Of a DNA stretch of 64,000 bases, positions 14,301 to 25,491 are shown in pieces. This DNA is from Phorcus lineatus (lineage: Eukaryota; Mollusca; Gastropoda; Trochida; Trochidae): assembly GCA_921293015.1 (NCBI GenBank), contig OV121090.1:21838304-21902303 (forward strand), in the 5' to 3' direction. A model generated the notes under the pieces. It saw nothing but the letters and a program-made list of their open reading frames with translations. It searched no databases and had not been told where the DNA came from. Each line of letters opens with the position of its first letter. Within the stretch, counting starts at the first letter, position 1. A program made the position numbers and the translations under genes.

Positions 14301-17300
14301 ATTGTTCAAGTGTCTGATGTCATTCATTTCTTGTACATAACAAAATCTTAAACATGAAAAGTTACCAATCACTGGTAATATAAAGCTCAAGAGATAGTTA
14401 AATTGATGTAAGTAAGCGTTATTGGATATTATACCTTATGTGGTTTATTGTGAGTAAACACCCTAGATTGCTACTTAAAGAGCCACTCCGTGATTTTCAT
14501 AACATATTATTTGCCTTTGATACGAACCTAAATGTCATATGTGGTGATATAAAATCAAAACATCTTCATGTATGTATGTGCATAACGTTAAATAAAACGA
14601 TGTCACGTCATCACAACCATCTAAGATGTAAGTATCGTATACAAATAACAACGACGATGTTTTATGTTTCAAATCAAATATGAATGCGATTATGCCCTAA
14701 TACCATTGTCTGCGAAGTCTCTTAGAAGTATATTATCGAATAAGAGATAAAGAGCAATTTAATAAATTTGCTACTGAACTGACTTAATCATTTCAACTAT
14801 TATTTGTTCAACAATTTAAAAATTTCAATGTTAACTTTAAAAAGTTCATGCTATGTAGAATTCCTTTTAGTTTTTGGCATTGGACTGATTGACTCTCATT
14901 AGTTCATTAGATAAGCTCATGATGTGTGAATGATTTTAATTTTATTTTTGCTTGTTTCCTAACCAGATATCGACGAGTGTGCTAACAATCCGTGTGGTGA
15001 TGGCGGCACTTGTACTGACTTAGTCGCCCGTTACACTTGTATTTGTGAACCCGGATTCTCTGGTTCCAGCTGTGAAATAAGTAAGTGGTTTTGCTTTTCA
15101 ACCTGAAGGTCCCTGGTTCGAATCCCACTTTATAATTTTAAATTTTGTTTTCCAATTTGTTTCAGTTTACTAATTTTACATATTTTACATCGTGCACAGA
15201 TGGTGGTTATGAGATAACCATCCTGTCCAGATGTCATGCAATCTGTCATGCAATCTCATTGAAAAAGACCTAAACCTGCTCTTTTAAGATCTAAGATATT
15301 CAGCTTGAATCGATTGACTTTTGCCTCCTGACAAAAACCCCAAATAAGAACATACATCCATTAAAGCCATTTGCTCAAGTCCTTGTGGACATTTAGAAGT
15401 GATACACAAAAATAAGACAAGATTTCTGGTTACAACTTCTTTATTGTGAAATTTACGACATTTTGGAGTATATGCTTACTTCTTCATCAGATGGAATGCA
15501 GGAAATATGAAATTTGGTATGTATATGGTAAATTAACAAAGGCCACTACTTCAATTAAGCCTGAAGGACTTTGTTTATTTTACCACTCAAGTGTATAGTT
15601 GGTTCATGTTTTTACTTTAAATATCCATTGTATTACATTGTCATTTCAATAAAAATCCACACTGTTCCCTCAAAAAAAAAACAAAAAAAAAAACAAAAAA
15701 AAAATCCTGTCCAGATGGTGGTTATGAAATAACCATCCTGTCCAGATGGTGGTTATGAGATAACCATCCTGTCCAGATGGTGGTTATGAGATAACCATCC
15801 TGTCCAGATGGTGGTTATGAAATAACCATCCTGTCCGGATGGTGGTTATGAAATAACCATCCTGTCCAGTTGGTAGTTATGAGATAACCATCCTGTCCAG
15901 ATGGTGGTTATGAGATAACCATCCTGTCCAGTTGGTGGTTATGAGATAACCATCCTGTCCAGATGGTGGTTATGAGATAACCATCCTGTCCAGATGGTGG
16001 TTATGAAATAACCATCCTGTCCGGATGGTGGTTATGAAATAACCATCCTGTCCAGTTGATGGTTATGAGATAACCATCCTGTCCAGATGGTGGTTATGAG
16101 ATAACCATCCTGTCCAGTTGGTGGTTATGAGATAACCATCCTGTCCAGATGGAGGTTATGAGATAACCATCCTGTCTTCAACTTAAACAAAGGCAAAAAC
16201 TACCTAAGCTATGTAATGTATAAGAATAGAATTTTTTTAGATGGTTTCAATGCTTCAAAATTGATAGATTGAACATGTCAAGTCACACCAACCTAGATCA
16301 ATCAATTATTGAATCAATCAATTTATTTTATTTTTGCAAAATACTTTAATCCGATGTTATCGGAACGCCAGTAAATGAATATAACATTTCTTCGTCATAT
16401 TAATATGACATAAACGAAGCAATGCTATTTTCCATATTGAACAAAGTGGATACTGGTGTGGTGGTATCATAAACTTTGCTGTCCACCTTTTGGTGTCCAC
16501 GTAGCATTGAAATATTCAATTTTCAGAAGAAATCAGATTACGCCTTCACATAGAATTCTCTCTCCACAGAGGTGTCTCAGTCATGTCCTATTACGTTGGA
16601 AGAAATGGACTGTAGTCGCTATGGGGAGAGAATCTGGCATATACAACACTGACGTCAATCACCATACCATTCCCTCTCATTGCTAATGTTGCTTTACTAT
16701 GAGTCTTGTCAAATGTTCCATCGTTTTTCAGACATAAATGACTGTTTGTCTAGCCCATGTCAGAACGGAGGTTTCTGTTTGGATGACATCAACGCCTACT
16801 ACTGCGCATGTCCACCAGGTTACAGTGGCATCAACTGCGAGGAAGGTGAGATGACAAAATTGATGCAGTAGCACGTGTTTTTTTTAATTTATTTATGTCT
16901 TCACTCCGACATAAGTTTATGGCCAAATTTATTTACTTCAGAGGGCCAAAACATTCCATTTATCAACCTGAATCGTATAGGAAATAATCAATCATTTATT
17001 TTTCATTTATCAATTATGTTAACACATTATTTATATAATGTGACACTGCCCCTTCAATATCAGAACGATGCTTCCGTCTCTCCGGCGCTACGTCATATCC
17101 GAGTATTTACCCTAAGGTCATGTCAAGTGTCCTTTGCGGTATTTTTAACCTTCGGTAGATTTAGCAAAATCACGGGCTCTGGAAATTTGTTAAAGATTGT
17201 CAAGGCTCGTCGTTGATTGGTTTAGGTGAAAGGTCATTTTACGTGACCCTTTTGGCGCATGTTCATATCTGATAATGAGCGAGGTATAAGAATAACATTC

Positions 17301-20300
17301 TATCTGACTTTAATCAAACCTTTAAGAAACTTTCTTAATTCAATTCCTTTAATACAATGACGAGACAACTCATATTTAAATATATTAACTAATTATTTAA
17401 ACTATGTAGCTTTGACTTTTAGTTTGATCTTGTGCCCTGTTTGATTGAATTCAGGAAACTATTTGCCTACAACCATTTCAAGAATAACCAGCAAAAGGTT
17501 TTTTTCTAACAATCATATTAAGATTTTATTGTAATATTCAGATTTCGACGAGTGTTTGGCTGCAGAGCCATGTGTCTACGGCACCTGTGTTAACTCACAC
17601 GGAAGCTACAGCTGTGATTGTACCTATCCAGAGATCAAGGGCAACTTCTGCGAGGAAAGTAAGTACATTAAAAAGAGGTATTGACCATTTCCCCAATGTG
17701 ATTCTCTGAGTAGAACCGATTCTAACGTACTTTTGACGTCCTGAATGGACAAATATTCTAAATTATTAAGGCGAAACATTTTCGTAAATTAATTTATTGA
17801 AATTCCACACATAAAATCAAATTTACAAAAAAGTTCATGAGTCCCTACAGTTCTGTAAGCCGATGAAATAAGAATATGATCTTTTAACTAATCATCTGCC
17901 TTTTTCGCTTTTTCCACAACTTTTTTTTACACTAGACAGAATTTTCTTGTTCCACTCCTGCACGTAGACAGTTTGCTTACAAAAATTCGTAAAATCTTAC
18001 CATCATTAACCATAATTACAGAGGATAGGCTTCCACATTACACGCAAACGGTTTAAACCACACTCAAAATTGCATTCACATTTCAATACTGATCCTTGAC
18101 CACGTCAGTATTCCATAATCCTCACCAGTAAACTATGTAAACTTTCTGCTTGTAACCATGAACTAAGCAAAACGATAGAAAATATTTGTCATTTCATGAC
18201 AAGTACCAGGTTTATCACATCGAGTTAGGTGTGTCTTAAGTGTGTCTTTGTGCAACGGGATAATATGTAACGATTCTGCATCACGAGGTCTGATTAATAT
18301 GTCAAGTTTAATATCGTAAGGCATTTGGTTGGTAAGTTGTAACATTCCGTTCTGTTCCAAAAGCCCCCGAGAACACGTGCTGGGATCTGAGGAAGTACCA
18401 GAACATGACGTATGACGGAGTATACTCGGTCAGGGCCCCCGGGGGAGGGGAGGTCCTTGCACTGTGTGACATGACAACTGATGGAGGTGGCTGGTTGACG
18501 CTTCTTCAGTGAGTAACCCATCCATTACATCAAGTCTACCTCCTCGGAAGTTTAGTCGGCGTAGGAACACCTAAAGGCATTATTCGAGTTATTTATAGCT
18601 ACGTCTTTTGCTGCTTTACTGCATTTCGCCATTGTCTTTAACCAGATCTCAAGCATAACGCTCCTTGAATTGACAGTCGAATAAAAAAACTCTTAATTCG
18701 CTGATGATAGCGCGCCACTCAAACCAAGACATTTTGCGCAAGTCTTAAGTTAGCCAATGACGAGGCAGGCACGATTTATTCCTTGCGGGGAGGCGAATAA
18801 TTACTGCAACTATTGTGGAAGCATAAACCGGCATAGATTCACTGCCTTTTTACATAGAGGTTACATAAAAGTTATAAATTTTCATTTTATATTGATAAAT
18901 CAAAGTGATTTTTAACGGTTACAGAAACAGTATATTGTTACTAAAATCGATGTCCAAGACGGTGGTAACATTCTACGTATTGCATACATGACGTGGGATT
19001 CTAATGGTCATGTTTGGTGGTCTCCGACTCTGAACAAAAATAGAGAGAGTTTAATATGATACGCTGCGCGGAATAAATGCTCCGATGGACAATGTGATGA
19101 GGTATCGAAGTGGAAAATCATAAGTCTAAGGAGGCCCTAAGAATCGATAAAGTGTTCAAAGTTAAACCTAAGTTCGGAAGTACAAGATGGGTAAAGGAAT
19201 AATTCCTAAACACAAAGGAGCTGTGGTATTACTTACGCAAGGAGATATTTATTATCTTTATAATATTTATTTTTGTTAAGGTTTCTAGATCTTATTTTCC
19301 CGGAGAAAAATACGCTTACTTAAAGAAAATTCCAATTTTAATTTCTCTACACAAAATTTCAGGCACGAAAGCGGTATCGTCGACTTCAACCGTACGTGGA
19401 ACGAGTACAAGTTCGGATTCGGTATTCTGTCGAGTGACTTCTGGTGGGGCAGTGAGCTGACCCACTCCTTCGTAGCCCGAGAGCCTATGGAGTTGAGGGT
19501 GGACATGTGGGACTGGGAAGGCAACACAGCCTACGCCTTCTACAATTCCTTCAGTATCGCCGATGAAGCTGGAAACTTTGCCATTAATGTTGGCAACTAC
19601 AGCGGTGATGCTGGCGATCCCTTCAACTTCCCCTCGTGAGTGTTTGTGTTGTTACCCACTAAAACGAAGTGTTAGGAAGGAATAGGTTTGCGTACGTCAG
19701 TCCGTCCAACTTTTGTCAACCATTTGAGATAGGATAACCTTACTTGGTTTGTAGCTTCATAGTGTCAATATCTTGATGGAGCTAAAAAATGTGAAGCGGG
19801 CAATTATTCGTTCCTTGAGTTGTTGCCCTTGTTCCTTTTGCTGCACTTGGTATCTTCAAAGGGTTTAAGCTTTTCAAGATATGATTACCAAACGTGTTTG
19901 GTAGCTCTAGGTTATCAGTATCTAGATGGAGTTCTAAAATGAGAAGCGTGCAATTACACATAACTTTCGGAGTCATTGCTTTTGTTCTGTTTTGTTAATC
20001 TGATTTAGGACATTTGGGTAAATGTTGTCCGTTAAAGTGACAACCAAAATGGCGGAGGAAATTTGATGACCATATATTCTTGTTGAATAATATTGATAAA
20101 GTTTGTTCATTGATGTCAACTTAAATTTGCTCCACTATCTCTTTGGTGTGAGGTCAGATCAATTAACTCTATTGTTTAATCTTCATAATGCCAAGGGAAT
20201 TTAATTTTCTTTGACCTGGTTGGAAATTCTCTAATCGTCAGACACTCCGGGACATTTTAATCAATAATAAGTGATATTTAAGACGTGTTTTGAGAGAGGC

Positions 20301-22566
20301 TCACAGGTCGACATAGGGGTCTCATTGACTTACCAAAATCAAGAGGGGGTGATTTCAATAAACAGTCTCCTGATGAAAAGTCCAAATGATTTGCTCACAA
20401 TTTTGCTTACATCTTTTAGATCCCGATTCTCCCAGAACAACATGGATTTCTCTACTTGGGACCGTGACAACGACAAACACAGTCAGAACTGCGCTCTCCT
20501 GTATGGTAGCGGTTTCTGGTACAACCAGTGTTGGTCTGCCAACCCGACTGGCAGACACTACAACCAAGGCTACTACACGGCGACTGTGAGTGTTTCAGAT
20601 TGATACCAAATCTTGAATACTTTAAGGTATTTTAATTTTCGACCCTGCTACATCAGGGTTTTTATATACTCGCAAGGCGTGTAAAATATCCTGATTGTCG
20701 TGTCTGATGTAACAAGATGCCGGTATCAGACTTTATAACATACATTCTAATGTGTTTTGTAAAAGAACTGAAGGTCTACAAATTATTTTTGAATTTTGGA
20801 TTTATTTTCTGCAAGAATGAATTTATTCATATTTACCAATAGAGCTTTACTTCAAATCTAAGAATAAAAATAAAATCGTTGAGTTTCATGTCCTTAAAAG
20901 TTTATATTTACTACTGTCGGTCATTAAGCTGGAAAAGGACTACCGTATATATATTTCCTCGAATAGACGACGGGCCTCAAATAGACGCCGGGTCTCGAAT
21001 AGAGGCTGGGGGTATGGCTGTTTTAAGTAAATAGACGGCGGGTCTCGAATACACGCCGGGTGATAAGTTGATTAATCAATGCTCCCGTATTTGAAAACAA
21101 ATAATGTATTCTCCCTCTACACCGGAAAAAATCAACCACACGTGTTTGAAAAAAAAAGACGGGGGCGTCAATTCGAGGAAATATAGTAGGCTGTATTCTG
21201 AGAAATCGTGTCTTTTGTATACAAGGGTTGAGACCTAATCAGAAACATTAATAGTTTTAGTAATATAATTAACTATTGCCAACAGGATATTAAAATTAGA
21301 GACACAGACATTATGTCTCGGATTTACGAATCGACAATAATGGCGCAATCTAATCCAAACAAGACACAATTAATTAAATCCGTTGCCCTTTAAAATTACT
21401 TTTATGACTTTTATGAGAATTGTTGATGTCGGTTTGGGGTATGAAGACGGATTAGAATTGCCGATTTGTAGACTTATTAAAATCTTGTATAATAAAAGGA
21501 GGACGAAATTAAATTGTTCTTCTTAGACTCATGAAAACCTTTATGAAAAGGACAAAGGTACTTAACCTCTGACTGATTATGGATGAACAATGTCATATTG
21601 CTATTTCTAAACACAATGTCCTTTTCTACGAGGAGGCGGGATAGCGCTGTCGTTAGCGCGTTCCGCTTCGGATCAAGAGGTTCATGGTTCTAAACCCGCC
21701 AGAGGCTCGGCAACTTTTTCTGTAGTAGAGAACTGTTCTACACGCAGTCATATTGGTTGCAATGATTCATTGAATTTCAGCGCAGTACCACCCTTGGTTT
21801 GCTAGTTCCAGCCGATGCTCGCAGGTTTCATCGCATTACATAGCCACAAAAGTGTTGCGGGCTTTTTCCATGAAAGCAGCGTTAAACCAATCTCACCTCA
21901 CCTCTTATAGATCTACGACAGCAGTAATCACAGTTAACTCATCTCTCGTAGTCCGCTGTTTAAATTAGCGATCTGAGTACTGTTACATAGGGATCATGTA
22001 AGGTCCAGCCAATCAGTGACGACGCTTACAAATCAATGGCACGTTTTTAAATGTTGCGGACCTAAAATTTTTGGAGGTGAAAGGTCACAGTCAAAGCGGT
22101 CTGGCACGGCAAAACTTGAGCAGGTTTCAGATCGGAAACGAACCGATATACAAGGGGTCGGTTCTCGCTGATAGCGATGATCTTGTTTATAAAACAAACT
22201 TTAAACTTAACCGCCGTTTCGGCTGAAGAATAGCAGTTGAAAGCCCTCAAAGACAAGCTTGTCTGTAGAGACCCACCTTAATTAGGATTTTTACCAAAAT
22301 GTGTAATCAGGCTAAATGGTTTATAGAATTTCACAAAATACACAGTTAAATCCATTCACTTCATAAGGGGTAGGACCGTCTTAAATTCCTAGAACAGAAT
22401 AGCGCAGTTAGAATCATTTTAACCGGATATGAATAGAATATTGGTAATCAACATTTTTAACTGTTTTATTCAGATTCACGATGGAGTTGAATGGTGGACG
22501 TGGAAGCGGGACAGATACTCTCTCAAGAAGGTCGTTATGAAGTTCCGTCCCGTGAACAGGAACTGA
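7034..22566 (+). CDS. Secreted EGF/fibrinogen C-terminal domain protein (fibrinogen-related)
   Basis: Ten coding exons: 7034-7469, 11051-11158, 12941-13051, 14967-15080, 16732-16845, 17542-17658, 18364-18508, 19363-19635, 20420-20585, 22474-22566 (1677 nt, 558 residues). The ATG at 7034 precedes a hydrophobic signal peptide ([16 protein letters not shown]); an in-frame ATG 69 bp upstream would bury it, so 7034 is preferred. Residues about 28-45 ([10 protein letters not shown]) resemble the N-terminal patch of angiopoietin-type proteins, and about 95-140 form a coiled coil. Five EGF modules (about 146-333), one per exon and all bounded by phase-1 introns, carry the six-cysteine pattern; numbers 2, 3 and 5 have the calcium-binding (D/N)x(D/N)EC type start. 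The fibrinogen domain (about 334-558) has its four cysteines and the calcium site DRDND at 487-491. By family knowledge such proteins are extracellular, oligomeric, and act in recognition or adhesion; the exact role is unknown. Tenascin-like and angiopoietin-like labels are alternatives. Confidence 0.88.
8010..8470. mobile_element. Diverged MITE related to the 24458-24939 element
   Basis: Segments such as cagtagcgcccgtcaaatattcaaacg (near 8070) parallel cagtggcgcgtcaaatagccaaacg in the element at 24458-24939. The right end (cacagagtgtctctttaa, near 8450) corresponds to its inverted terminus. The central part has expanded into an AT microsatellite. Confidence 0.5.
8297..8378. repeat. (AT)n microsatellite
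   Basis: About 80 bp of nearly pure AT dinucleotides with one G interruption near 8316. It lies inside a decayed MITE in intron 1. The isoleucine/tyrosine-repeat open frames on both strands are artefacts of it. Confidence 0.97.
8801..9133. mobile_element. MITE with 21-bp terminal inverted repeats
   Basis: The left end (8801-8821) starts tttaaagggg and ends gtagcacgt. The reverse complement of 9113-9133 matches it at 19 of 21 positions. There is no transposase frame. A related right end (aacgtgctacagcctcttt) occurs at about 9303-9321, so a second, partial copy lies directly beside it. Confidence 0.75.
9431..9510. repeat. Short palindromic repeat (MITE terminus family)
   Basis: The arms at 9431-9450 (tctcattaaaatgaaatcta) and 9491-9510 pair with few mismatches around a 40-bp centre. 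The same terminal sequence, including gctgcactac, recurs at 60766-60815, and a related form occurs near 62446-62488. Confidence 0.65.
12592..12910 (+). mobile_element. tRNA-derived SINE with (TTA)n tail
   Basis: The head has an A-box-like tagtggttagcgcgctgg and a B box gggttcgaatcc, as in a tRNA promoter. The body contains tgtccttgggcaaggcactt, a module shared by many marine-animal SINEs, and the element ends in an ATT/TTA microsatellite (12885-12910). It belongs to a different family from the copies at 21631 and 47899. The tail stops 30 bp before the acceptor of the exon at 12941. Confidence 0.82.
13052..13900 (+). repeat. Decayed tandem array derived from an EGF exon end and its splice donor
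   Basis: After the exon ending at 13051, the motif gagaatggctacactggcaaag...gtcagtaagta recurs in degraded form near 13117, 13235, 13316, 13373, 13482, 13730 and 13840. Spacing is often about 100 bp, and the intervening sequence (ttacctcgtctg...gaatatcgtcg) is also repeated. Several copies keep a donor-like tcagtaagta. No copy retains a complete EGF module or an acceptor, so these look like partial exon duplications turned into intron DNA. Confidence 0.6.
14474..14580 (+). mobile_element. MITE fragment (24458-24939 family)
   Basis: Sequence from 14474 (ttaaagagccactccgtga onward) through the ttatttgcctttgatacgaacc segment is nearly identical to the reverse complement of the right end of the element at 24458-24939. 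The opposite end is not seen close by, so this appears to be a solo or truncated copy in intron 3. Confidence 0.65.
15198..16172. repeat. 31-bp hairpin minisatellite, split by an insertion
   Basis: The unit (for example from gtccagatggtgg) is 31 bp and repeats about 15 times from about 15705 to 16172, with one further unit at 15198-15230. Each unit contains ggttatgagataacc, a perfect 6-bp-arm hairpin, and single-base variants recur in a higher-order pattern. The lone first unit is separated from the main array by a poly(A)-tailed insertion (15231-15704). The array lies in the intron between the exons ending at 15080 and starting at 16732. Confidence 0.92.
15231..15704 (+). mobile_element. Poly(A)-tailed retro-insertion inside the minisatellite
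   Basis: The insert ends with AATAAA at 15648-15653 followed 17 bp later by an A-rich tail (from 15670) broken by single Cs, as expected of a reverse-transcribed polyadenylated RNA. tcctgtccagatg lies on both sides, which fits a target duplication but is also the repeat unit. The interior has no long frame. Its ttctttattgtgaaatttacgacatttt...ttcatcag stretch is reminiscent of Penelope-like element ends, so a truncated retroelement is an alternative to a processed gene copy. Confidence 0.6.
19740..19960. repeat. Diverged direct duplication in a fibrinogen-domain intron
   Basis: The segment near 19745-19808 (ttggtttgtagcttcatag...gcgggcaattatt) is repeated in diverged form near 19897-19958. 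The offset is about 152 bp. No function is apparent. Confidence 0.5.
20317..20387 (+). repeat. Interspersed repeat fragment
   Basis: This stretch (attgacttaccaaaatcaag...gatgaaaagtcc) is repeated at 36693-36765 in a TTLL9 intron. Here it ends about 30 bp before the acceptor of the exon at 20420. Confidence 0.55.
20941..21189. mobile_element. MITE with atatttcctcgaat termini
   Basis: The left end (about 20946-20969, atatatttcctcgaatagacg) pairs with the right end (about 21166-21188). Inside are several degenerate copies of aatagacgccgggtctcg. No transposase frame is present. The element lies in the last intron of the EGF/fibrinogen gene. Confidence 0.7.
21631..21905 (+). mobile_element. tRNA-derived SINE
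   Basis: The head is a tRNA-like sequence (aggcgggatagcgctgtcg, gttagcgcgttccgcttcgg) with a degraded B box (ggttctaaacccgcc). The body matches the copy at 47899-48221: ggctcggcaactttttctg, ctgttctacacgcagtc, gctagttccagccgatg, gttgcgggctttttcc. It ends cgttaaaccaatctcacctc. It lies in the last intron of the EGF/fibrinogen gene. Confidence 0.8.
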
Positions 22567-22596
22567 GTATTAAACTACCGATCGTCTAGTCTTGAA

Positions 22597-22602
22597 AATA
22601 AA
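22597..22602 (+). promoter_or_regulatory. Polyadenylation signal of the EGF/fibrinogen gene
   Basis: AATAAA stands 31 bp after the stop codon, which would give a very short 3' UTR. Confidence 0.65.
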
Positions 22603-23411
22603 CAATACATTCATGTTTGTCCGCCTTTTCTCTCATATACGCGGAAAGGAAATTCTTAGAAATACGAAGTCATTGAAATTAGGCTTACTTGACATGATAT
22701 GCATACACATTATCCATTTTTAAAAGTCAAAATCAAAAGATGAAATATTGTTTTTCCTATTGAGGCTGTTTTGACAATCACAAGTCAAGTGTCTACGCTG
22801 AATGATTGTTACTTCATCATGCTGCACGAGCTTCTCGACTTTCACATCTTATACGTGCGCTATCTTCTCGCACGAGGATCATGATTTTCTCGGGGTTTTT
22901 TAACATATCTAAAAAAACGCTGAATATGTGAGTTTGTCTGTTCCATTTTTATCTCCCGCCAAAAGAAATATACGGGGTATATAGGAATGACCTCCGTCCG
23001 ACTGTCCAAACTTTTTTCTTGTGCCTTTTGTGGATTTCATTTTCTTCCTACATTTATTGTTTGGCCTTTTCCATTGAAATTCAACTAAAATTTCGTTTTC
23101 GGATCAAAAATCAAAACCCATTAGGCCTACCTAATTGAAACTTTGTATATAGAATAATTAAGTTACAATTTCCATAGAAACTCAACTTAGAATTTCTCTT
23201 TAAAGACCAGAGCTAATAAACTAAAAAGCCTAGCTCATTGAAACTTGGTATGTGGAAAAATCATCAGGTGAAATAAAAAGCATTTTTTAGAATTATTTCT
23301 GGAGGACACACTAAACTGCTAGATATGAGCCAATGCAAAATGACTTTAAACATTTTAAAGTTATATTTATGGATTCTGCGATAGATCACATATGTGACAG
23401 TATGTGACAGT

Positions 23412-24226
23412 AAACCATAGTTTTGTATATGTCCAAGCCGACAGCAGCTGTCTTAAAGGCACTAGAGCACGCTTTTACGGTTTAAATTGGCTATTTTAAG
23501 GTTAACGAGGACTTATGCATTCACTTAAACTTTCTATCGATTCAATGAAATACTAAACATTCTTTACAATTTACCTGCAATCAACAATGAAAACGTTAAG
23601 ACAGCCGCTGTCGGCTTAGACATAATCTGTGGTTAGCTGTGCACAAAACGGATCAATTATTGACACTTGGAAACGGCTGAACTAGTACTGTGTGCAGCTA
23701 TTGAATTTACCTTAACTCTGATCTGAGAACAAATAATGAAATATGTTTTATGAAGACGATGTTGTAAATTAACCGATTTAATAACACAGTATTAGCATTG
23801 TTATTAGATTGACCATAGCGGCTGCCGTTTCCACTTTTCTGGTTATTTGCAAAATCTTAATATTTCCAATATCGTTGTTCATGCGGATTTACTGTAACGT
23901 AACATTAAATACTTCCGGCCTTTAAAAATCCACTTTACTGCCTGAATACGTGAATATAAAATAATGTTGTTAAACAACTTACGAGGTACATTGCTTGAGT
24001 GAGGATAGTGAGTATTATCGAGAGATATGCAGTATGTGTGCATTCGTTGTGTTTACGAAATATTGGCGTGCACTAGTGCGTTTAACGTTTTCATTGTTGA
24101 TTGCAGGTTAATTGTAAAGGATATTTATTATATCATTGCATCGATAGAAAGTTAAAGTGAATGCATACGACTCGTAACCCTTAAAATAGCCAGTTTAAAC
24201 CGTAAAAGCGTGCACTAGTGCCTTTA
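23412..24226. mobile_element. Nested foldback elements
   Basis: The arms 23454-23601 and 24078-24226 are inverted copies about 148 bp long: both contain the taaaggcactag end, cgcttttacggttta, actttctatcgat and gcaatcaacaatgaaaacg. A second inverted pair (23412-23455 with 23597-23634, around aagccgacagc.gctgtctt) encloses the left arm. That implies an element within, or recombined with, another. A diverged fragment of the family lies at about 3755-3990. No transposase frame was found. Confidence 0.7.
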
Positions 24227-24457
24227 TATACAAATGTAGGTAGCACTTGTTGAGATAATATCGAAAACCATCTATACAATATGTTGCGAAGCCACGAGTT
24301 GAAATTCAGACCGCCAAAAGAAACCAGAAAATCCTAAATATGTGATGTGACTGAAATCGACAATGTTGAATAGATTTCTAATTTGCAAACGATAGTTTGA
24401 TTGTTTTTTCTATTTTTGATCTATTTTTTTCATCGGCTCTGGTGATGTAATAAACGT

Positions 24458-24939
24458 GTTAAAGAGCCACTCCGTGAGTTCTTGGAGTCATATATGACAA
24501 ACTTAATCAATGGTGTCATTTGATAGCCAAGTATCGACTGTTAAAAATAGACACATTTTAAAGCTTATTGGGGTTTTTTTTACAGTGACAATAATGAAGG
24601 TAGAACGTCGCAAATATGAACGAAAACCAGACAGTGGCGCGTCAAATAGCCAAACGTAATTTTGGAGACTTTTCTAAAACAGCCAGGAGGGAAGTTAGTA
24701 GTTGATAGTGATTGTTAGGTTATATAACTTGTATCCATGTATATTGGACGTGATATCTACACCTCCGTGCATTTATAAGGCTGTTTTTTAGATTTTCATG
24801 GAAACACGGTATTTGTCATATACATGTGTTTTGGACATGAAAAGTAATGATGTTTTGATTTTATATCACCTAATATGACATTTAGGTTCGTATCAAAGGT
24901 AAATAATATGTTATGAAAATCACGGAGTGGCTCTTTAAC
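24458..24939. mobile_element. MITE with perfect 20-bp terminal inverted repeats
   Basis: 24458-24477 (gttaaagagccactccgtga) is the exact reverse complement of 24920-24939. The 482-bp element has no coding capacity. A partial copy lies at 14474-14580 and a diverged one at 8010-8470, so the family has been active in this region more than once. Confidence 0.85.
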
Positions 24940-25491
24940 GCCGTGCTTTAACCTGGGGTTAGGTCCTGAACGACACCAAAATAGGTCTAGTTGTGATAAG
25001 GATACCTCGCATGAAGTCTTTCTATGATCTGTAGACCTCACATGTGTCATTTATAGACCTAAAATGAAATCTATATGTGATTAAGAGACATTGCATGAGT
25101 TTTCTATAAAAGTAGCCAGGCTTACCTTTAAACCACCAGACCAGTTGAAATTAGAATCAAGTTTCTATTGATTAAAATTTGATCAAAACTCAACCAAACA
25201 TTTCTAAAAACGCCAATCTTCATTTTATTTGGGAGGGAGTGTATCTACTTTAATTATGTTTTATGTCCGTCTTTCTTCTGTGATCATAAATATTTTTTGA
25301 AGTATCGAGCCTAGCAGTTATACCACGTAGGTATGAAAGTATCTCAGCGGTGTTTTAAGTAGATTCAGTTTCAGATGAAATTTTGAAACATGACAATTAC
25401 CAGTGTCCGAGTATATGATCAGAGTTTTCAAGAATTTCTGAGTTTTCTATACGTATTTTTGAAGTTCATTCTTATCATATCGCAGCTAAGG

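Noticed and set aside
15198..16172. CRISPR-like array of 31-bp repeats
   Set aside because: Units are contiguous with no unique spacers, and the context is a metazoan intron.
16875..17216. 113-residue frame in an EGF/fibrinogen gene intron
   Set aside because: No domain, low-complexity start and no splice sites joining it to the gene.
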